Assembly (NCBI GenBank): GCA_934663595.1
Contig: CAKUKM010000005.1
Coordinates: 62,001 to 126,000 of the forward strand
DNA: 64,000 nucleotides
Direction: 5' to 3'
Source: an uncultured Clostridia bacterium
GTDB taxonomy: Bacteria > Bacillota > Clostridia > Christensenellales > Aristaeellaceae
Shown: positions 45,249 through 53,921 of the stretch, in pieces
How positions within the stretch are numbered: the first letter of the stretch is position 1
Layout of the letters: each line of letters opens with the position of its first letter
Position numbers and translations under genes: made by a program
The notes under the pieces: model-generated
Database searches by the model: none
The model's input: only the letters and a program-made list of their open reading frames with translations
What the model was told of the DNA's origin: nothing

Positions 45249-46286
45249 GTGAAAAAGGTACTGAAGATTCTTCCCGGAATGGCGCTGGCGCTGGTAATCG
45301 CGGCGGCGGCGAAGGGACTGGAGGCGCTGGAGGGCAAGGCCGGACTGCATGTAATCGGCGCATCGGTGATCGCGCTGTTTATCGGCATGGCGGTCAACGC
45401 CTTTTACAAGCCCAATGCAACCACGCTTCCGGGCGTTAAATTCACCTCGAAAAAGATCCTGAAATTCGCCATCATTCTCCTGGGCGCAAGCCTGAACATC
45501 ACGACGGTGCTGACCGTGGGCAAATTCTCGCTGACGGTCATGGTATTTACGCTGGCGACGTGCTTCGGTCTGGGCGCGGTGATCGGCAAGGCGCTGGGCC
45601 TGAACTGGAAGACGGCCAGCCTGATCAACGCCGGCACCGGCATTTGCGGCGGTTCGGCCATTGCGGCAATCGCGCCGGTGATTGAGGCGGACGATATGGA
45701 TATCGCCTACGGCCTTTCGGCCACGTTCCTGTTCGATATGGCGATGATCGTGCTGTTTCCGATTCTCGGCCGCGCGCTGGAACTTTCGGACGCGGCGTTC
45801 GGCCTGTGGGCGGGCACGGCGGTCAACGACACCTCGAGCGTGGTGGCGACGGGCTATGCGTTCAGCGAGGCGGCCGGCGATTTCGCCACGATGGTCAAGC
45901 TCACGCGCACGCTGGCGATCATTCCGGCGGTGCTGGCGTTTTCGCTGGTCAATCTGCGCGTGAAGAGAAAGCAGCAGGCGGACGCGGCGGGCAAAAAGGT
46001 CAACCTCGCAAAGATTTTCCCGTGGTTCATTCTGGGCTTCCTCGCGATGTCGGGGCTCACGAGTCTTTCGCTGATTCCGGCGGGCTTCGCGGCATTTCTG
46101 AAGAGCGCGAGCAAATTCCTGATGGTCGCGGCGCTGGCGGCGATCGGCCTGAACACGGATTTCAAAAAGCTCTGCCGCTCCGGCGCAAAGCCGATGCTGC
46201 ACGGCTTCATCATTTCGCTGCTGGTGGTGCTGGTCGCCATCGCGGTCGAATACGCCATCGGCGTGGCCCCGACAGGAACGCTGTAA
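45249..46286 (+). CDS. YeiH/UPF0324 family putative sulfate exporter
   Basis: 345 residues from a GTG start at 45249 behind GGGGG; an in-frame TTG at 45234 is the alternative. About ten hydrophobic segments. The family signature is INAGTGICGGSAIAAIAP (about 126-143). Members are predicted anion exporters. Followed by a strong terminator; single-gene transcript likely. Confidence 0.87.
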   Translation: MKKVLKILPGMALALVIAAAAKGLEALEGKAGLHVIGASVIALFIGMAVNAFYKPNATTLPGVKFTSKKILKFAIILLGASLNITTVLTVGKFSLTVMVFTLATCFGLGAVIGKALGLNWKTASLINAGTGICGGSAIAAIAPVIEADDMDIAYGLSATFLFDMAMIVLFPILGRALELSDAAFGLWAGTAVNDTSSVVATGYAFSEAAGDFATMVKLTRTLAIIPAVLAFSLVNLRVKRKQQADAAGKKVNLAKIFPWFILGFLAMSGLTSLSLIPAGFAAFLKSASKFLMVAALAAIGLNTDFKKLCRSGAKPMLHGFIISLLVVLVAIAVEYAIGVAPTGTL

Positions 46287-46294
46287 CCCCTCTT

Positions 46295-46319
46295 CCCCGC
46301 TCCGCGCGGGGATTTTTTC
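46295..46319 (+). terminator. Terminator after the YeiH-type gene
   Basis: CCCCGC / GCGGGG with a 5-nt loop and a run ATTTTTT immediately after. Confidence 0.9.
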
Positions 46320-46322
46320 TAT

Positions 46323-46397
46323 GAAAAAGCAGCCCATGCGGGCTGCAAACGGGATTTCCTCACAAAAACGCGGCGGAGGGGCTTATTCCTCCGCCGC
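46323..46397 (-). terminator. Two tandem terminators of pgi
   Basis: Hairpin 1: GCGGCGGAGG / CCTCCGCCGC (46370-46397) followed on the minus strand by GTTTTTG. Hairpin 2: GCAGCCC / GGGCTGC (46329-46346) followed by TTTTTC. Confidence 0.88.
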
Positions 46398-46406
46398 ATT
46401 TGCGCA

Positions 46407-47813
46407 TTACAGAATGTATTCCTCCGTGCGCGCAGGACGATTTTTCATTTCCTCGCGCTTGGCGGTGTGCACCTCGGAATCATAGCCCATGACCGCATAG
46501 GCCGCGACCTTCGATTCCTCAACGCCGGGCTGGTTGAACGTATTGATATTCAGCATCGCGCCGGCATAGGCCGTGACCAGCTCGAAGAAGTACAGCAGCT
46601 GGCCGATCGTATACGCGCTCACCTCGGGCAGCTCGATCACCTGGCACATGCGCTCCGCCTTGTACAGCGCGTATTCCGTGCCCTGGCGCTCCGCCTCGAT
46701 CAGCTGGTTGTGGCTCTTGCCGCCCAGGAACGCGATCGTGGGGATATCGTCGCAGCCGTGCGGGATGTTGGTCGTCGCGCGGAAATCGTTCACCTTCAGG
46801 AACGTGATCACCTTGTCGAACGGGCCCTCGGTGTACAGCTGCAGCTGCGAATGCTGGTCGGTTACGCCCAGCGTCTTGATCGGGGTCTGGCCGACATGGC
46901 AGGGCTTGCCGTCGAGCGTCACATTCTTGCCGAGCGATTCCGCCCACAGCTGCGCATACCAGTCCGCCATCAGCTTCAGGCTGTCGGCATACGGCATCAT
47001 CACGGACATGTTCGCGCCCTTGTCAAACGCCAGCATCATCAGGCCCGCGTCCAGCAGCGCGGGATTCTGGAATACGTCGTCGGTCTTGCAGCGCTCGTCC
47101 ATGTCGCGCGCGCCGGTCAGCATCGCGCGGATATCGATATTGCAAACCGCCGCCGCGATCAGGCCCACCGGGCACAGCTCGGAGAAGCGTCCGCCCACGC
47201 CGTCCGGAATGTAGAAGGTCTTGAAGCCCTCGCGCTTCGCGATCTTGATCAGGAAGCCCTTGGTTTCGGAGGTGGTGATCAGGATGTGCTTCTTCCAATC
47301 GTCGCCGCACGCCGCCTTCAGCGCGTCGGTCACGATCAGGTACTGGCTCATCGTCTCGGCCGTGCCGCCGGACTTGGTGATGACGTTGAAGCACGTCTTC
47401 TTCAGGTCGATCACGTCCATCAGCGCCGCCATGCGCTCCGGATCGATGTTGTCTTCGATATAAAGGCGCGGGCCGTTGCGCTTTTCGGCGGGCAGCTCGT
47501 TGTAATGCAGATGGTTCAGCGCCGCCTGCACCGCCGCCGGGCCGAGCGCGCTGCCGCCGATGCCGAGCACGACGAACGCCTCGAACTCGCCGCGGATCTC
47601 CGCAGCGGTCTTTTCGATTTCGGCAACGATCTTGTCCTGATTATAGGGCAGATCCATCCAGCCCTGCATATCCTTGCCGCGGCCGGCCTCGACCGCCGCG
47701 TGCGCCTGCTTCATTGCGGGAATTTTCGCGTCCAGCTCGGCGCGGGAAATGCCGCGCGGGCCCACATATTCAGTCATCATCGGATTGACATCCAGACGAA
47801 TTTGATTCTTCAT
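46407..47813 (-). CDS. pgi: Glucose-6-phosphate isomerase
   Basis: 468 residues from the ATG at 47813, 8 nt after GGAGG; the in-frame start at 47828 is not supported. It interconverts glucose-6-P and fructose-6-P. LGIGGSALGP (about 85-94), TKSGGTAET, and the C-terminal NTFNQPGVEESK with the catalytic lysine are conserved. Own near-perfect promoter and two tandem terminators point to strong single-gene expression. Confidence 0.95.
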   Translation of the reverse strand: MKNQIRLDVNPMMTEYVGPRGISRAELDAKIPAMKQAHAAVEAGRGKDMQGWMDLPYNQDKIVAEIEKTAAEIRGEFEAFVVLGIGGSALGPAAVQAALNHLHYNELPAEKRNGPRLYIEDNIDPERMAALMDVIDLKKTCFNVITKSGGTAETMSQYLIVTDALKAACGDDWKKHILITTSETKGFLIKIAKREGFKTFYIPDGVGGRFSELCPVGLIAAAVCNIDIRAMLTGARDMDERCKTDDVFQNPALLDAGLMMLAFDKGANMSVMMPYADSLKLMADWYAQLWAESLGKNVTLDGKPCHVGQTPIKTLGVTDQHSQLQLYTEGPFDKVITFLKVNDFRATTNIPHGCDDIPTIAFLGGKSHNQLIEAERQGTEYALYKAERMCQVIELPEVSAYTIGQLLYFFELVTAYAGAMLNINTFNQPGVEESKVAAYAVMGYDSEVHTAKREEMKNRPARTEEYIL

Positions 47814-47845
47814 GCCATATTCCTCCATTCTATTGATCGTTTCCT

Positions 47846-47874
47846 ATTATATTCCAAACCGCGCCCCGTGTCAA
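47846..47874 (-). promoter_or_regulatory. pgi promoter, perfect consensus
   Basis: Minus-strand TTGACA (47869-47874), 17 bp, TATAAT (47846-47851). Confidence 0.9.
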
Positions 47875-47975
47875 TCACAAAACGGCTTTCGCGCTTTTTC
47901 CATACATTGCATTTGCTTTTGTCCCTTCATTTATCGCATAATGATTCTACAAAGGCATGCAGGGAGGAATCATTC

Positions 47976-48809
47976 ATGCGCAAAATTCGTCGGGCGCTGT
48001 TCGTTCTGGCGCTTTGCGCGTGCTGCGCCTTCCCCGCATTTTGGCGCGACCGGCTTCTGCTGCCCGCCGCAAACGCGATTTCGCAGCTGACGGGGCGATT
48101 CCCGATTCCGTTTTACGCGCTTCTGGCCGCCGCCTGCCTCCTTGGAATGCGCAGGCCGCGGCGCGTCGCCTGCGCGCTGACGGCCTCGCTTCTGCTGATG
48201 TGGTTTCCCGCGTATTTCGTCCCGCGCGCGCCGATTGCCGCCGCCGGCGAAGCGGAGGTGCGCGCACTGTGCGAAAATCTGATCGACGCGCTGAATCGCT
48301 CGCAGCTCGAATTCACGGATTCGGCCATTCCGCAGGCGATCGCCGCCGTTCAGGCCGATTCCGGCTGCGAATTGCCCGAATACGCCGTAAAATTCGGCCC
48401 GGCGCGTCTTCTGAACGCGCTCGGACTCGCGGGCATATACGTTCCGTGGACGGCGGAGGCGCTGATCAACCCGAATCTGAACGCGGCGGCGCTGCCGTTT
48501 ACCGCTGTGCACGAGCTGACGCATCGCCTGGGAATTGCCGACGAGACGCAGGCAAACCTCGCGGCATGGAAAATCAGCCTCCGGGCGGGCGGCGAGCTGG
48601 CGGATTCGGCGCGGCTGTGGGCGCTGCGCTACGCAATGGCGCGCGAACGCGAGGCCGATTCCGGCAAATGGGCCGCGCTGATTCACCGAATGAACGCCTC
48701 CACGCGCGAGCGCTTTTACCAGATGGGCGGGGGCGGCGCGCTCTCCGGCAGCGAGTCTTACGCGCGCCTGATCGATTTTCTCGCGGTCGACGCATCGCTC
48801 CTGTCCTGA
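47976..48809 (+). CDS. DUF3810-like membrane zinc metalloprotease
   Basis: 277 residues, ATG 47976 after GGGAGG. Two hydrophobic segments near 8-20 and 42-58 and a third near 68-82 precede a soluble domain with HELTH (179-183) and Glu190 in DETQANLAA, the HExxH plus Glu arrangement of zincins. This matches the DUF3810 pattern. The substrate is unknown. It is divergent from pgi and has only a weak promoter-like sequence (TTGCTT-18-CATAAT near 47910-47945). Confidence 0.82.
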   Translation: MRKIRRALFVLALCACCAFPAFWRDRLLLPAANAISQLTGRFPIPFYALLAAACLLGMRRPRRVACALTASLLLMWFPAYFVPRAPIAAAGEAEVRALCENLIDALNRSQLEFTDSAIPQAIAAVQADSGCELPEYAVKFGPARLLNALGLAGIYVPWTAEALINPNLNAAALPFTAVHELTHRLGIADETQANLAAWKISLRAGGELADSARLWALRYAMAREREADSGKWAALIHRMNASTRERFYQMGGGGALSGSESYARLIDFLAVDASLLS

Positions 48810-48834
48810 GAAGCGCCCGCCGATTTTCCCGCGC

Positions 48835-48863
48835 TTGACACATTGCTTCTTTTATTTTAAAAT
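48835..48863 (+). promoter_or_regulatory. Promoter of the SGNH esterase gene
   Basis: TTGACA (48835-48840), 17 bp, TAAAAT (48858-48863), 31 nt before the ATG. Confidence 0.8.
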
Positions 48864-48893
48864 GAATCCAGCAATCTGTCGGGAGGGCTTTGC

Positions 48894-49868
48894 ATGCATT
48901 CGATCGCCGATATTTTTCATCATGTCGCCTGGGTGCGCGAGGAGGACGGCTTTTTCGAGCCGCTGCGCTTTTCGGCCGAGCGCATCGCCGATTACGAAAT
49001 CAATCGCCCCTACGCGCCCTATTCCAAATGCACGGCCGGCGTAACGCTGGAATTTGAAACCGACGCGGAGACGATCGCCTTTGATTACGAGCTGCGCTCC
49101 TTTTCGGCCGGCCAGACAACGGACGGCTATTCCACCAGCGACGTGTTCGACGTATACGAAAACGGCGACTACGCGCTTACCGTAAATCCCGCGATTCACA
49201 AAGGGCGCTTCCGCTATCAAAGACAGAGCGCCGGGCGCACGCGCTTTTGCATTTACGCGCCGGTGGGCGCGGCGGTGCGGTTTTCGCGCTTTGCAATCGG
49301 CGATTTCGCCCCCGTTCCCGCGCCCGAAAAGAAGCTGCTGATCGCGGGCGATTCCATTTCGCAGGGGCTGTTCGGCATGCATCCGTCCCTTTCCGCCGCC
49401 GCGCGGCTCGGGCGCGAATTGAATATGGATTATCTGAATCTGTCGATCGGCGGCGATTGCTATCGTCCGGATCTGATTCCCGCTTCCCTGCCCTGGCGGC
49501 CCGACGCGATCATCGTCGAGCTGGGCACCAATGATTTCTGCTTCATTCGCGATTTCGGCTGCATTGAGCAAAACGTGCGCGGCTTTTTCCGCACGCTTCA
49601 GGCGCGCTTTTCGGGCGTTCCCTGCATCGTCGTATCGCCGTTCTGGATGACCGATTGGGACGAGCTTTCCGACGGCCGTCCCGCCTATACCGCGCGGCTC
49701 TGCGCGCTTTTGAGCGACCTCGCCCGCGCAAACGGCCTGCATTTTCTGGACGGCTTTTCCCTGATTCCGCACCAGTACCGCAATTTCAGCGATACCACGC
49801 ATCCCTCGGACGACGGCTTTGCCGCCATGGCCGAAGGTCTTGCCGCTGCGCTGAAGCCGCTCGTTTAA
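48894..49868 (+). CDS. SGNH/GDSL hydrolase with N-terminal beta-sandwich domain
   Basis: 324 residues, no signal peptide. Residues 1-140 look like a jelly-roll accessory domain. The catalytic part has Ser154 in AGDSISQG, Gly187 in GGD, Asn213 in GTND and Asp300/His303 in DTTHPSDDG, so all SGNH blocks are present. This two-domain layout is known for carbohydrate esterases (CE2-like and relatives), which fits the nearby arabinofuranosidase. Start has GGGAGGG at normal distance. Confidence 0.88.
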   Translation: MHSIADIFHHVAWVREEDGFFEPLRFSAERIADYEINRPYAPYSKCTAGVTLEFETDAETIAFDYELRSFSAGQTTDGYSTSDVFDVYENGDYALTVNPAIHKGRFRYQRQSAGRTRFCIYAPVGAAVRFSRFAIGDFAPVPAPEKKLLIAGDSISQGLFGMHPSLSAAARLGRELNMDYLNLSIGGDCYRPDLIPASLPWRPDAIIVELGTNDFCFIRDFGCIEQNVRGFFRTLQARFSGVPCIVVSPFWMTDWDELSDGRPAYTARLCALLSDLARANGLHFLDGFSLIPHQYRNFSDTTHPSDDGFAAMAEGLAAALKPLV

Positions 49869-49874
49869 TGCATC

Positions 49875-49916
49875 AAAAAACGACCGCCGATCCTTCTTTC
49901 GATCGGCGGTCGTTTT
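49875..49916. terminator. Bidirectional terminator between convergent genes
   Basis: Perfect 12-bp stem CGACCGCCGATC / GATCGGCGGTCG with an 8-nt loop, A run on the left and TTTT on the right. It serves the esterase (plus) and the GH51 operon (minus). Confidence 0.92.
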
Positions 49917-49919
49917 GTC

Positions 49920-50477
49920 TTATTCCTCCTTGAAGCATTTGCTGCAGGGCGTAAATCCCAGCGCTTCGGCGGCTTCCTTCGTCTCCAGGCGCGGCGCTTC
50001 CGTGCGGCCGCAGAGCGGCTTGGAATGGTATTTCTTGCCGCCGAGCAGCGGCTGCCAGACCCATTCCGCCTCGCTTTCCGCGCTGCGCAGCGCGATACCC
50101 GCGTGCGCCTTGCCGGTCATCGGCGTAATCAGCATGCCCTCGAGCTCGGTTGCCTCCGCAATCTCGGGAAGCTGATCGAGCGCTTCCTCCGTAAGCACAT
50201 TCAGCGCGCGAAACGCCTCTTCGGCGGTCGCGGTCAGCTCCGTCTCCACCGGGGCGACGAGCGTCACCGCGGCGACCTCTTCGCCGATCAGGCAGACGTG
50301 CAATTCCATTTCGCCGTCCAGCTTCAGCACGCGCAGATCGCCCTTTTCCTTCCATTCGGCGCCCTCCGGCGCGGGAAACGCGGCCACATACGCGTCAAAC
50401 GCGGGCAGAGCCTCGGCCAGCGCGGCTCCGGCCAGCATCATCAATGCAAGAATCAACAGCATCAGGCGCTTCAGCAT
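49920..50477 (-). CDS. Small secreted protein with C-terminal Cys/His motif
   Basis: 185 residues, signal peptide 1-21 (ALA cleavage). The middle is Glu/Ala-rich. The C-terminus KYHSKPLCGRTEAPR ... GFTPCSKC places His151, Cys156, Cys178 and Cys181 in the small CxxC-type module seen at the ends of many exported or nuclease-linked proteins, possibly metal-binding. It starts 6 bp after the GH51 stop and is cotranscribed with it. Confidence 0.75.
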   Translation of the reverse strand: MLKRLMLLILALMMLAGAALAEALPAFDAYVAAFPAPEGAEWKEKGDLRVLKLDGEMELHVCLIGEEVAAVTLVAPVETELTATAEEAFRALNVLTEEALDQLPEIAEATELEGMLITPMTGKAHAGIALRSAESEAEWVWQPLLGGKKYHSKPLCGRTEAPRLETKEAAEALGFTPCSKCFKEE

Positions 50478-50483
50478 CTCAGA

Positions 50484-51989
50484 TCACTCCTTCACAAATC
50501 GAATGACGTTCCAGCTCAGCGCGGGCACGCGAATCGCCGCGCGCCCCGAATCCATTTCGCCGCCCGGGCCGGCGGTGGGAGACACGTTGTCGGGATTTTC
50601 CTCGGTGTTCACGGCCTTTACATCGTCGTGATGCAGCAGAATGTGTTCCTCGAGGCGCAGCTTGCCGAACGCGCGCAGGTCGATCTCCAACTTGAAATCC
50701 TCCTGCAAATCGCGATTGACGCAGAACACCGTGACCGAGCCGTCGTCGCCGAGCGTGGCGGTCGCATCGATCGTGGGAACGGCCTCGAAATCGCGGCAAT
50801 CGTACACAGGGCTGTCCACAATCGCGCGCAGCGCCGTGCCGCGGCCGTATTTCGACGCGTGCAGCAGCGGCCAGTACGTCGTCTGCGCCCAGCAACCGCC
50901 GCCGTTGCGCGTCATGATCGGCGCAATGACGTTCACCAGCTGCGCAAGGCACGCGATCTTCACGCGATCGGCGTTGCGCAGGAAGGTAATCAGGATCGAG
51001 CCGCACAGCAGCGCGTCCTCGAAATTGTAAACGTCCTCCAGCAGCGGCAGCGCTCTTCCCCAGCGGTCGCGCTTCCAGACCTCCTTGTCCTGCTGATTGG
51101 AATGATACCACACGTTCCATTCGTCGAACGACAGATGGATCGTCTTCTTCGAATGCTTTTTGCCCTTGACCGCGTCGCAGATCGAGACCACCGTGCGGAT
51201 GAATTCGTCGGTATCCATCGCGCGCGCGAGGAAGCCGGGCGTATCGCCGGTGGGATTGCCGTAATAGCGATGCAGCGAAACATAATCGATGTTGTCGTAG
51301 CATTCCGACAGCATTTCGTATTCCCACGAGCCGAACGTGGGCATTTCGGAGCTGGACGAGCCGCACGCGACCAGTTCGATGCTCGGGTCCACCCACTTCA
51401 TCATCTTCGCCGATTCGTTCGCGATTCGGCCGTATTCATGCGCCGTCTTCGCGCCCATCTGCCACGGGCCGTCCATCTCGTTGCCCAGGCACCACAGGCG
51501 AATGTTCAACGGGTCCTTTTTGCCGTTCTGAATGCGCAGGTCGGAAAACTTGCTTCCGCCCGGATGATTGGCGTATTCCACGATGTCGCGCGCCTGTTCC
51601 GGGCCGCGGGTGCCGAGGTTGATCGAATACATCGGGCTGGTATTCGCCTTTTCGCACCAGTCGCAGAATTCGTGCATGCCCACCTCGTTGGTCTCGGTCG
51701 TGAACCACGCCAGATCCAGCCGCTTCGGCCGGTTCGGGCCCACGGAGTCCTCCCAATTGAATCCGGAAACGAAATTGCCGCCGGGATAGCGCACCACCGG
51801 CACGCCCAGCGCGCGCACGCGCTCGATCACATCGCGACGAAAGCCCTGCTCATCCGCAAGCGGATGGCCGGGCTCGTAAATGCCGCCATAGACCGCGCGG
51901 CCGAGATGCTCGATGAACGAGCCGTACAGCCGCGGGTCGATTCTGCCGATCGTATATGCGCTGTCGAGAATGATTTTTGCCTCTTTCAT
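50484..51989 (-). CDS. Intracellular alpha-L-arabinofuranosidase, GH51
   Basis: 501 residues, usual length, no signal peptide. It releases arabinose from imported arabino-oligosaccharides. Glu171 in GNEMDGPW is the acid/base and Glu290 in SFDEWNVWY the nucleophile; the C-terminal beta domain is complete. Own promoter TTGACG-17-TATACT. A functional link with the sugar importer at 28842-32058 is possible but not shown. Confidence 0.93.
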   Translation of the reverse strand: MKEAKIILDSAYTIGRIDPRLYGSFIEHLGRAVYGGIYEPGHPLADEQGFRRDVIERVRALGVPVVRYPGGNFVSGFNWEDSVGPNRPKRLDLAWFTTETNEVGMHEFCDWCEKANTSPMYSINLGTRGPEQARDIVEYANHPGGSKFSDLRIQNGKKDPLNIRLWCLGNEMDGPWQMGAKTAHEYGRIANESAKMMKWVDPSIELVACGSSSSEMPTFGSWEYEMLSECYDNIDYVSLHRYYGNPTGDTPGFLARAMDTDEFIRTVVSICDAVKGKKHSKKTIHLSFDEWNVWYHSNQQDKEVWKRDRWGRALPLLEDVYNFEDALLCGSILITFLRNADRVKIACLAQLVNVIAPIMTRNGGGCWAQTTYWPLLHASKYGRGTALRAIVDSPVYDCRDFEAVPTIDATATLGDDGSVTVFCVNRDLQEDFKLEIDLRAFGKLRLEEHILLHHDDVKAVNTEENPDNVSPTAGPGGEMDSGRAAIRVPALSWNVIRFVKE

Positions 51990-52028
51990 GAGCGTTCTCC
52001 CCCTGTTTACAGGATTTTCCTCATGAAT

Positions 52029-52057
52029 AGTATAACAGAGAATTTTACAATCGTCAA
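52029..52057 (-). promoter_or_regulatory. GH51 promoter
   Basis: Minus-strand TTGACG (52052-52057), 17 bp, TATACT (52029-52034), starting 10 bp after the SDR stop. Confidence 0.8.
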
Positions 52058-52066
52058 TCCAATTTT

Positions 52067-52867
52067 TTACGGACGCAGGCCCATTCCGCCCTCCAATGTG
52101 AGCGTTTCGCCGGACATGTATTTAAAATCCGGCGACGCCAGCTGCACGCACACGCGGCCGATTTCCAGCTCCGAATCGCCGAAATGCCCCATCGGCGGCA
52201 TTTTCACATTCGCCGCAAACGCCTCGGGATACGCCTTCTGGAACTTCTCCAGCTGCGCCGTCCACGCCAGGGGGCAAACGATATTGACGTTGATGCCGTC
52301 CTTTCCCCATTCCGTGGCCGCCACGCGCGTCAGCCCGCGAATGCCCTCCTTCGCCGCCGCATACGCGCACTGACCCGCGTTTCCGAAAAGGCCCGCGCCG
52401 GAGGCGAAATTGATCACGCTGCCATGCGACTGCGCGAGATACGGATAGCACGCCTTCATATAATAAAACGTCGCGTACAGGCCGGAATAGAGCGTCAGAT
52501 TCAGCTGCTCCGTCGTGTGCTCCGCCAGCGGCACGCCAGACGCGGACGCCTGCGCATTGTTGATCAGCACCTGAATGCCGCCAAACGTCTCCACCGCCTG
52601 CCGAACCACGTTCTGAACGATCGCCTCGTTGTCCGCGCCCGCCGAAACGTCCGCCTGCACCGGCAGCACGCGCACGCCGTACAGATTCTCCAATTCGTCC
52701 TTCGCGTCCTCCAGCTTCTTTGCGTTGCGCCCCGTGATCACCAGATTCGCGCCCTCCCTGGCATATGCCGTCGCAATGCCATAGCCGATCGAGCCGCAGC
52801 GTCCGTCCTCCAGCACCGCGCGTCCCGCGCCCGTAATAATCGCCGTTTTTCCCTTCAAAAAGCTCAT
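52067..52867 (-). CDS. Short-chain dehydrogenase/reductase
   Basis: 266 residues from the ATG at 52867 (AAGGAGG upstream). Classical SDR residues: NNAQ near 103, Ser156, Tyr169 and Lys173. The cofactor loop is stretched (TGAGRAVLEDGRCGSIGYGI) by about ten residues compared with TGxxxGIG; I recall the same extension in a Firmicutes SDR subgroup. Substrate unknown. Divergent from a LysR gene that likely regulates it. Confidence 0.88.
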   Translation of the reverse strand: MSFLKGKTAIITGAGRAVLEDGRCGSIGYGIATAYAREGANLVITGRNAKKLEDAKDELENLYGVRVLPVQADVSAGADNEAIVQNVVRQAVETFGGIQVLINNAQASASGVPLAEHTTEQLNLTLYSGLYATFYYMKACYPYLAQSHGSVINFASGAGLFGNAGQCAYAAAKEGIRGLTRVAATEWGKDGINVNIVCPLAWTAQLEKFQKAYPEAFAANVKMPPMGHFGDSELEIGRVCVQLASPDFKYMSGETLTLEGGMGLRP

Positions 52868-52899
52868 GCTCTGCGCCTCCTTGCCTTGCTGTTGATACC

Positions 52900-52927
52900 A
52901 GTATACCGCCTTTTCGCGAATATACAA
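52900..52927 (-). promoter_or_regulatory. SDR promoter
   Basis: Minus-strand TTGTAT (52922-52927), 16 bp, TATACT (52900-52905). Confidence 0.6.
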
Positions 52928-52949
52928 ATTGATATTTTCAATAAATCAA

Positions 52950-52978
52950 TAGACATTCATGATATATTGTGATATATT
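52950..52978 (+). promoter_or_regulatory. LysR gene promoter with direct repeat
   Basis: TAGACA (52950-52955), 17 bp, TATATT (52973-52978). TGATATATT occurs twice, at 52960 and 52970, one helical turn apart; the region is much more AT-rich than its surroundings and probably holds the LysR binding sites. Confidence 0.6.
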
Positions 52979-53004
52979 ATAGGAGGCGAAGGGAGGTTCG
53001 ATGC

Positions 53005-53898
53005 ATGAATCTGTATCATTTGCGATATTTCGTAGCGCTGGCGGGACTGCAGCACTACACGAAGGCGGCGGAGGCGCTGGCGATCACGCAGCCGAGCCTG
53101 AGCCATGCGATCGCGCTGATGGAGGACGAGCTGGGCGTGCCGCTGTTTATGAAGAGCGGCCGAAACGTGCTGCTCACGCATTACGGCGAAGAATTCCTGA
53201 AAACGGCGCGGCGCACGCTGAGCGCCCTGGATGAGGGCGTGGAGGCGATCCGGCGCAGCGCGGGCGGCGAAGAGGCGATCCGTCTGGGCTTCTGCGCGTC
53301 GATGGGCATTGATTTCGTTCCCCGAATGGTGGCAGGCTTTCTGAAAATGACGCCGGATGTGCGATTCCTCTTCCACGAAGCCGACGCGCCGCAGCTGCTC
53401 CGCGGGCTCGCGGCCGGCGAATTCGACGCAATCTTCTGCGAAGAACCGCCAAAGACGGAATTCGAAGTGCATCCGGTCTGCCGGCAGCAGTGGGTCGTGG
53501 TCGCGGCAAGGGAGAGCGCGCTGGCGGCGAAGGCGGAGATCACGCCGGAAGAGCTCGCGCGGGAAAAGCTGATTCTGTTTCCCAAGGGAACCTTTTCGCG
53601 AAAAATCACGGATCGAATGTTTGAATCGGCGGGCGTTCAGGCGGAAGCGACCTACGAGGCGGAATCCAAGCCGCTGATCGCCGGTCTGGTCGCACAGGGT
53701 CTGGGCGCGTCGCCGGTATTGAAGGAAAGCGCGCAGCAGATGCCGAAGCTCGCCGCCGTGCCGATCAAAACGCCGGAAAACGCGCTGTCCTTCAGCCTGA
53801 TCCACGCAAAGAAGAAGTTCATGTCGCCGGCCGTGCAGCGCTTCTGCAAATACGTTCTGGCGCAAAGCAGCAAAAAGCCCGATTCATCGAAAAAATGA
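53005..53898 (+). CDS. LysR family transcriptional regulator
   Basis: 297 residues from the ATG at 53005, 8 nt after GGGAGG. N-terminal winged HTH MNLYHLRYFVALAG...AITQPSLSHAIALME and a C-terminal two-lobe effector domain. The last codons overlap the terminator of the convergent CNNM gene. Likely controls the divergent SDR; effector unknown. Confidence 0.92.
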   Translation: MNLYHLRYFVALAGLQHYTKAAEALAITQPSLSHAIALMEDELGVPLFMKSGRNVLLTHYGEEFLKTARRTLSALDEGVEAIRRSAGGEEAIRLGFCASMGIDFVPRMVAGFLKMTPDVRFLFHEADAPQLLRGLAAGEFDAIFCEEPPKTEFEVHPVCRQQWVVVAARESALAAKAEITPEELAREKLILFPKGTFSRKITDRMFESAGVQAEATYEAESKPLIAGLVAQGLGASPVLKESAQQMPKLAAVPIKTPENALSFSLIHAKKKFMSPAVQRFCKYVLAQSSKKPDSSKK

Positions 53899-53905
53899 AT
53901 CAGGC
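53871..53905 (-). terminator. Terminator of the CNNM gene, inside the lysR 3' end
   Basis: Stem GCC-GATTCAT / ATGAATC-GGC with one mismatch (53877-53905), followed on the minus strand by TTTTT. Confidence 0.8.
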
Positions 53906-53921
53906 AAACGCCTCAAAGCAA

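Noticed and set aside
46467..47975. 500-residue extension upstream of the DUF3810 gene
   Set aside because: Antisense to pgi; the real start at 47976 has GGGAGG upstream and begins a hydrophobic segment.
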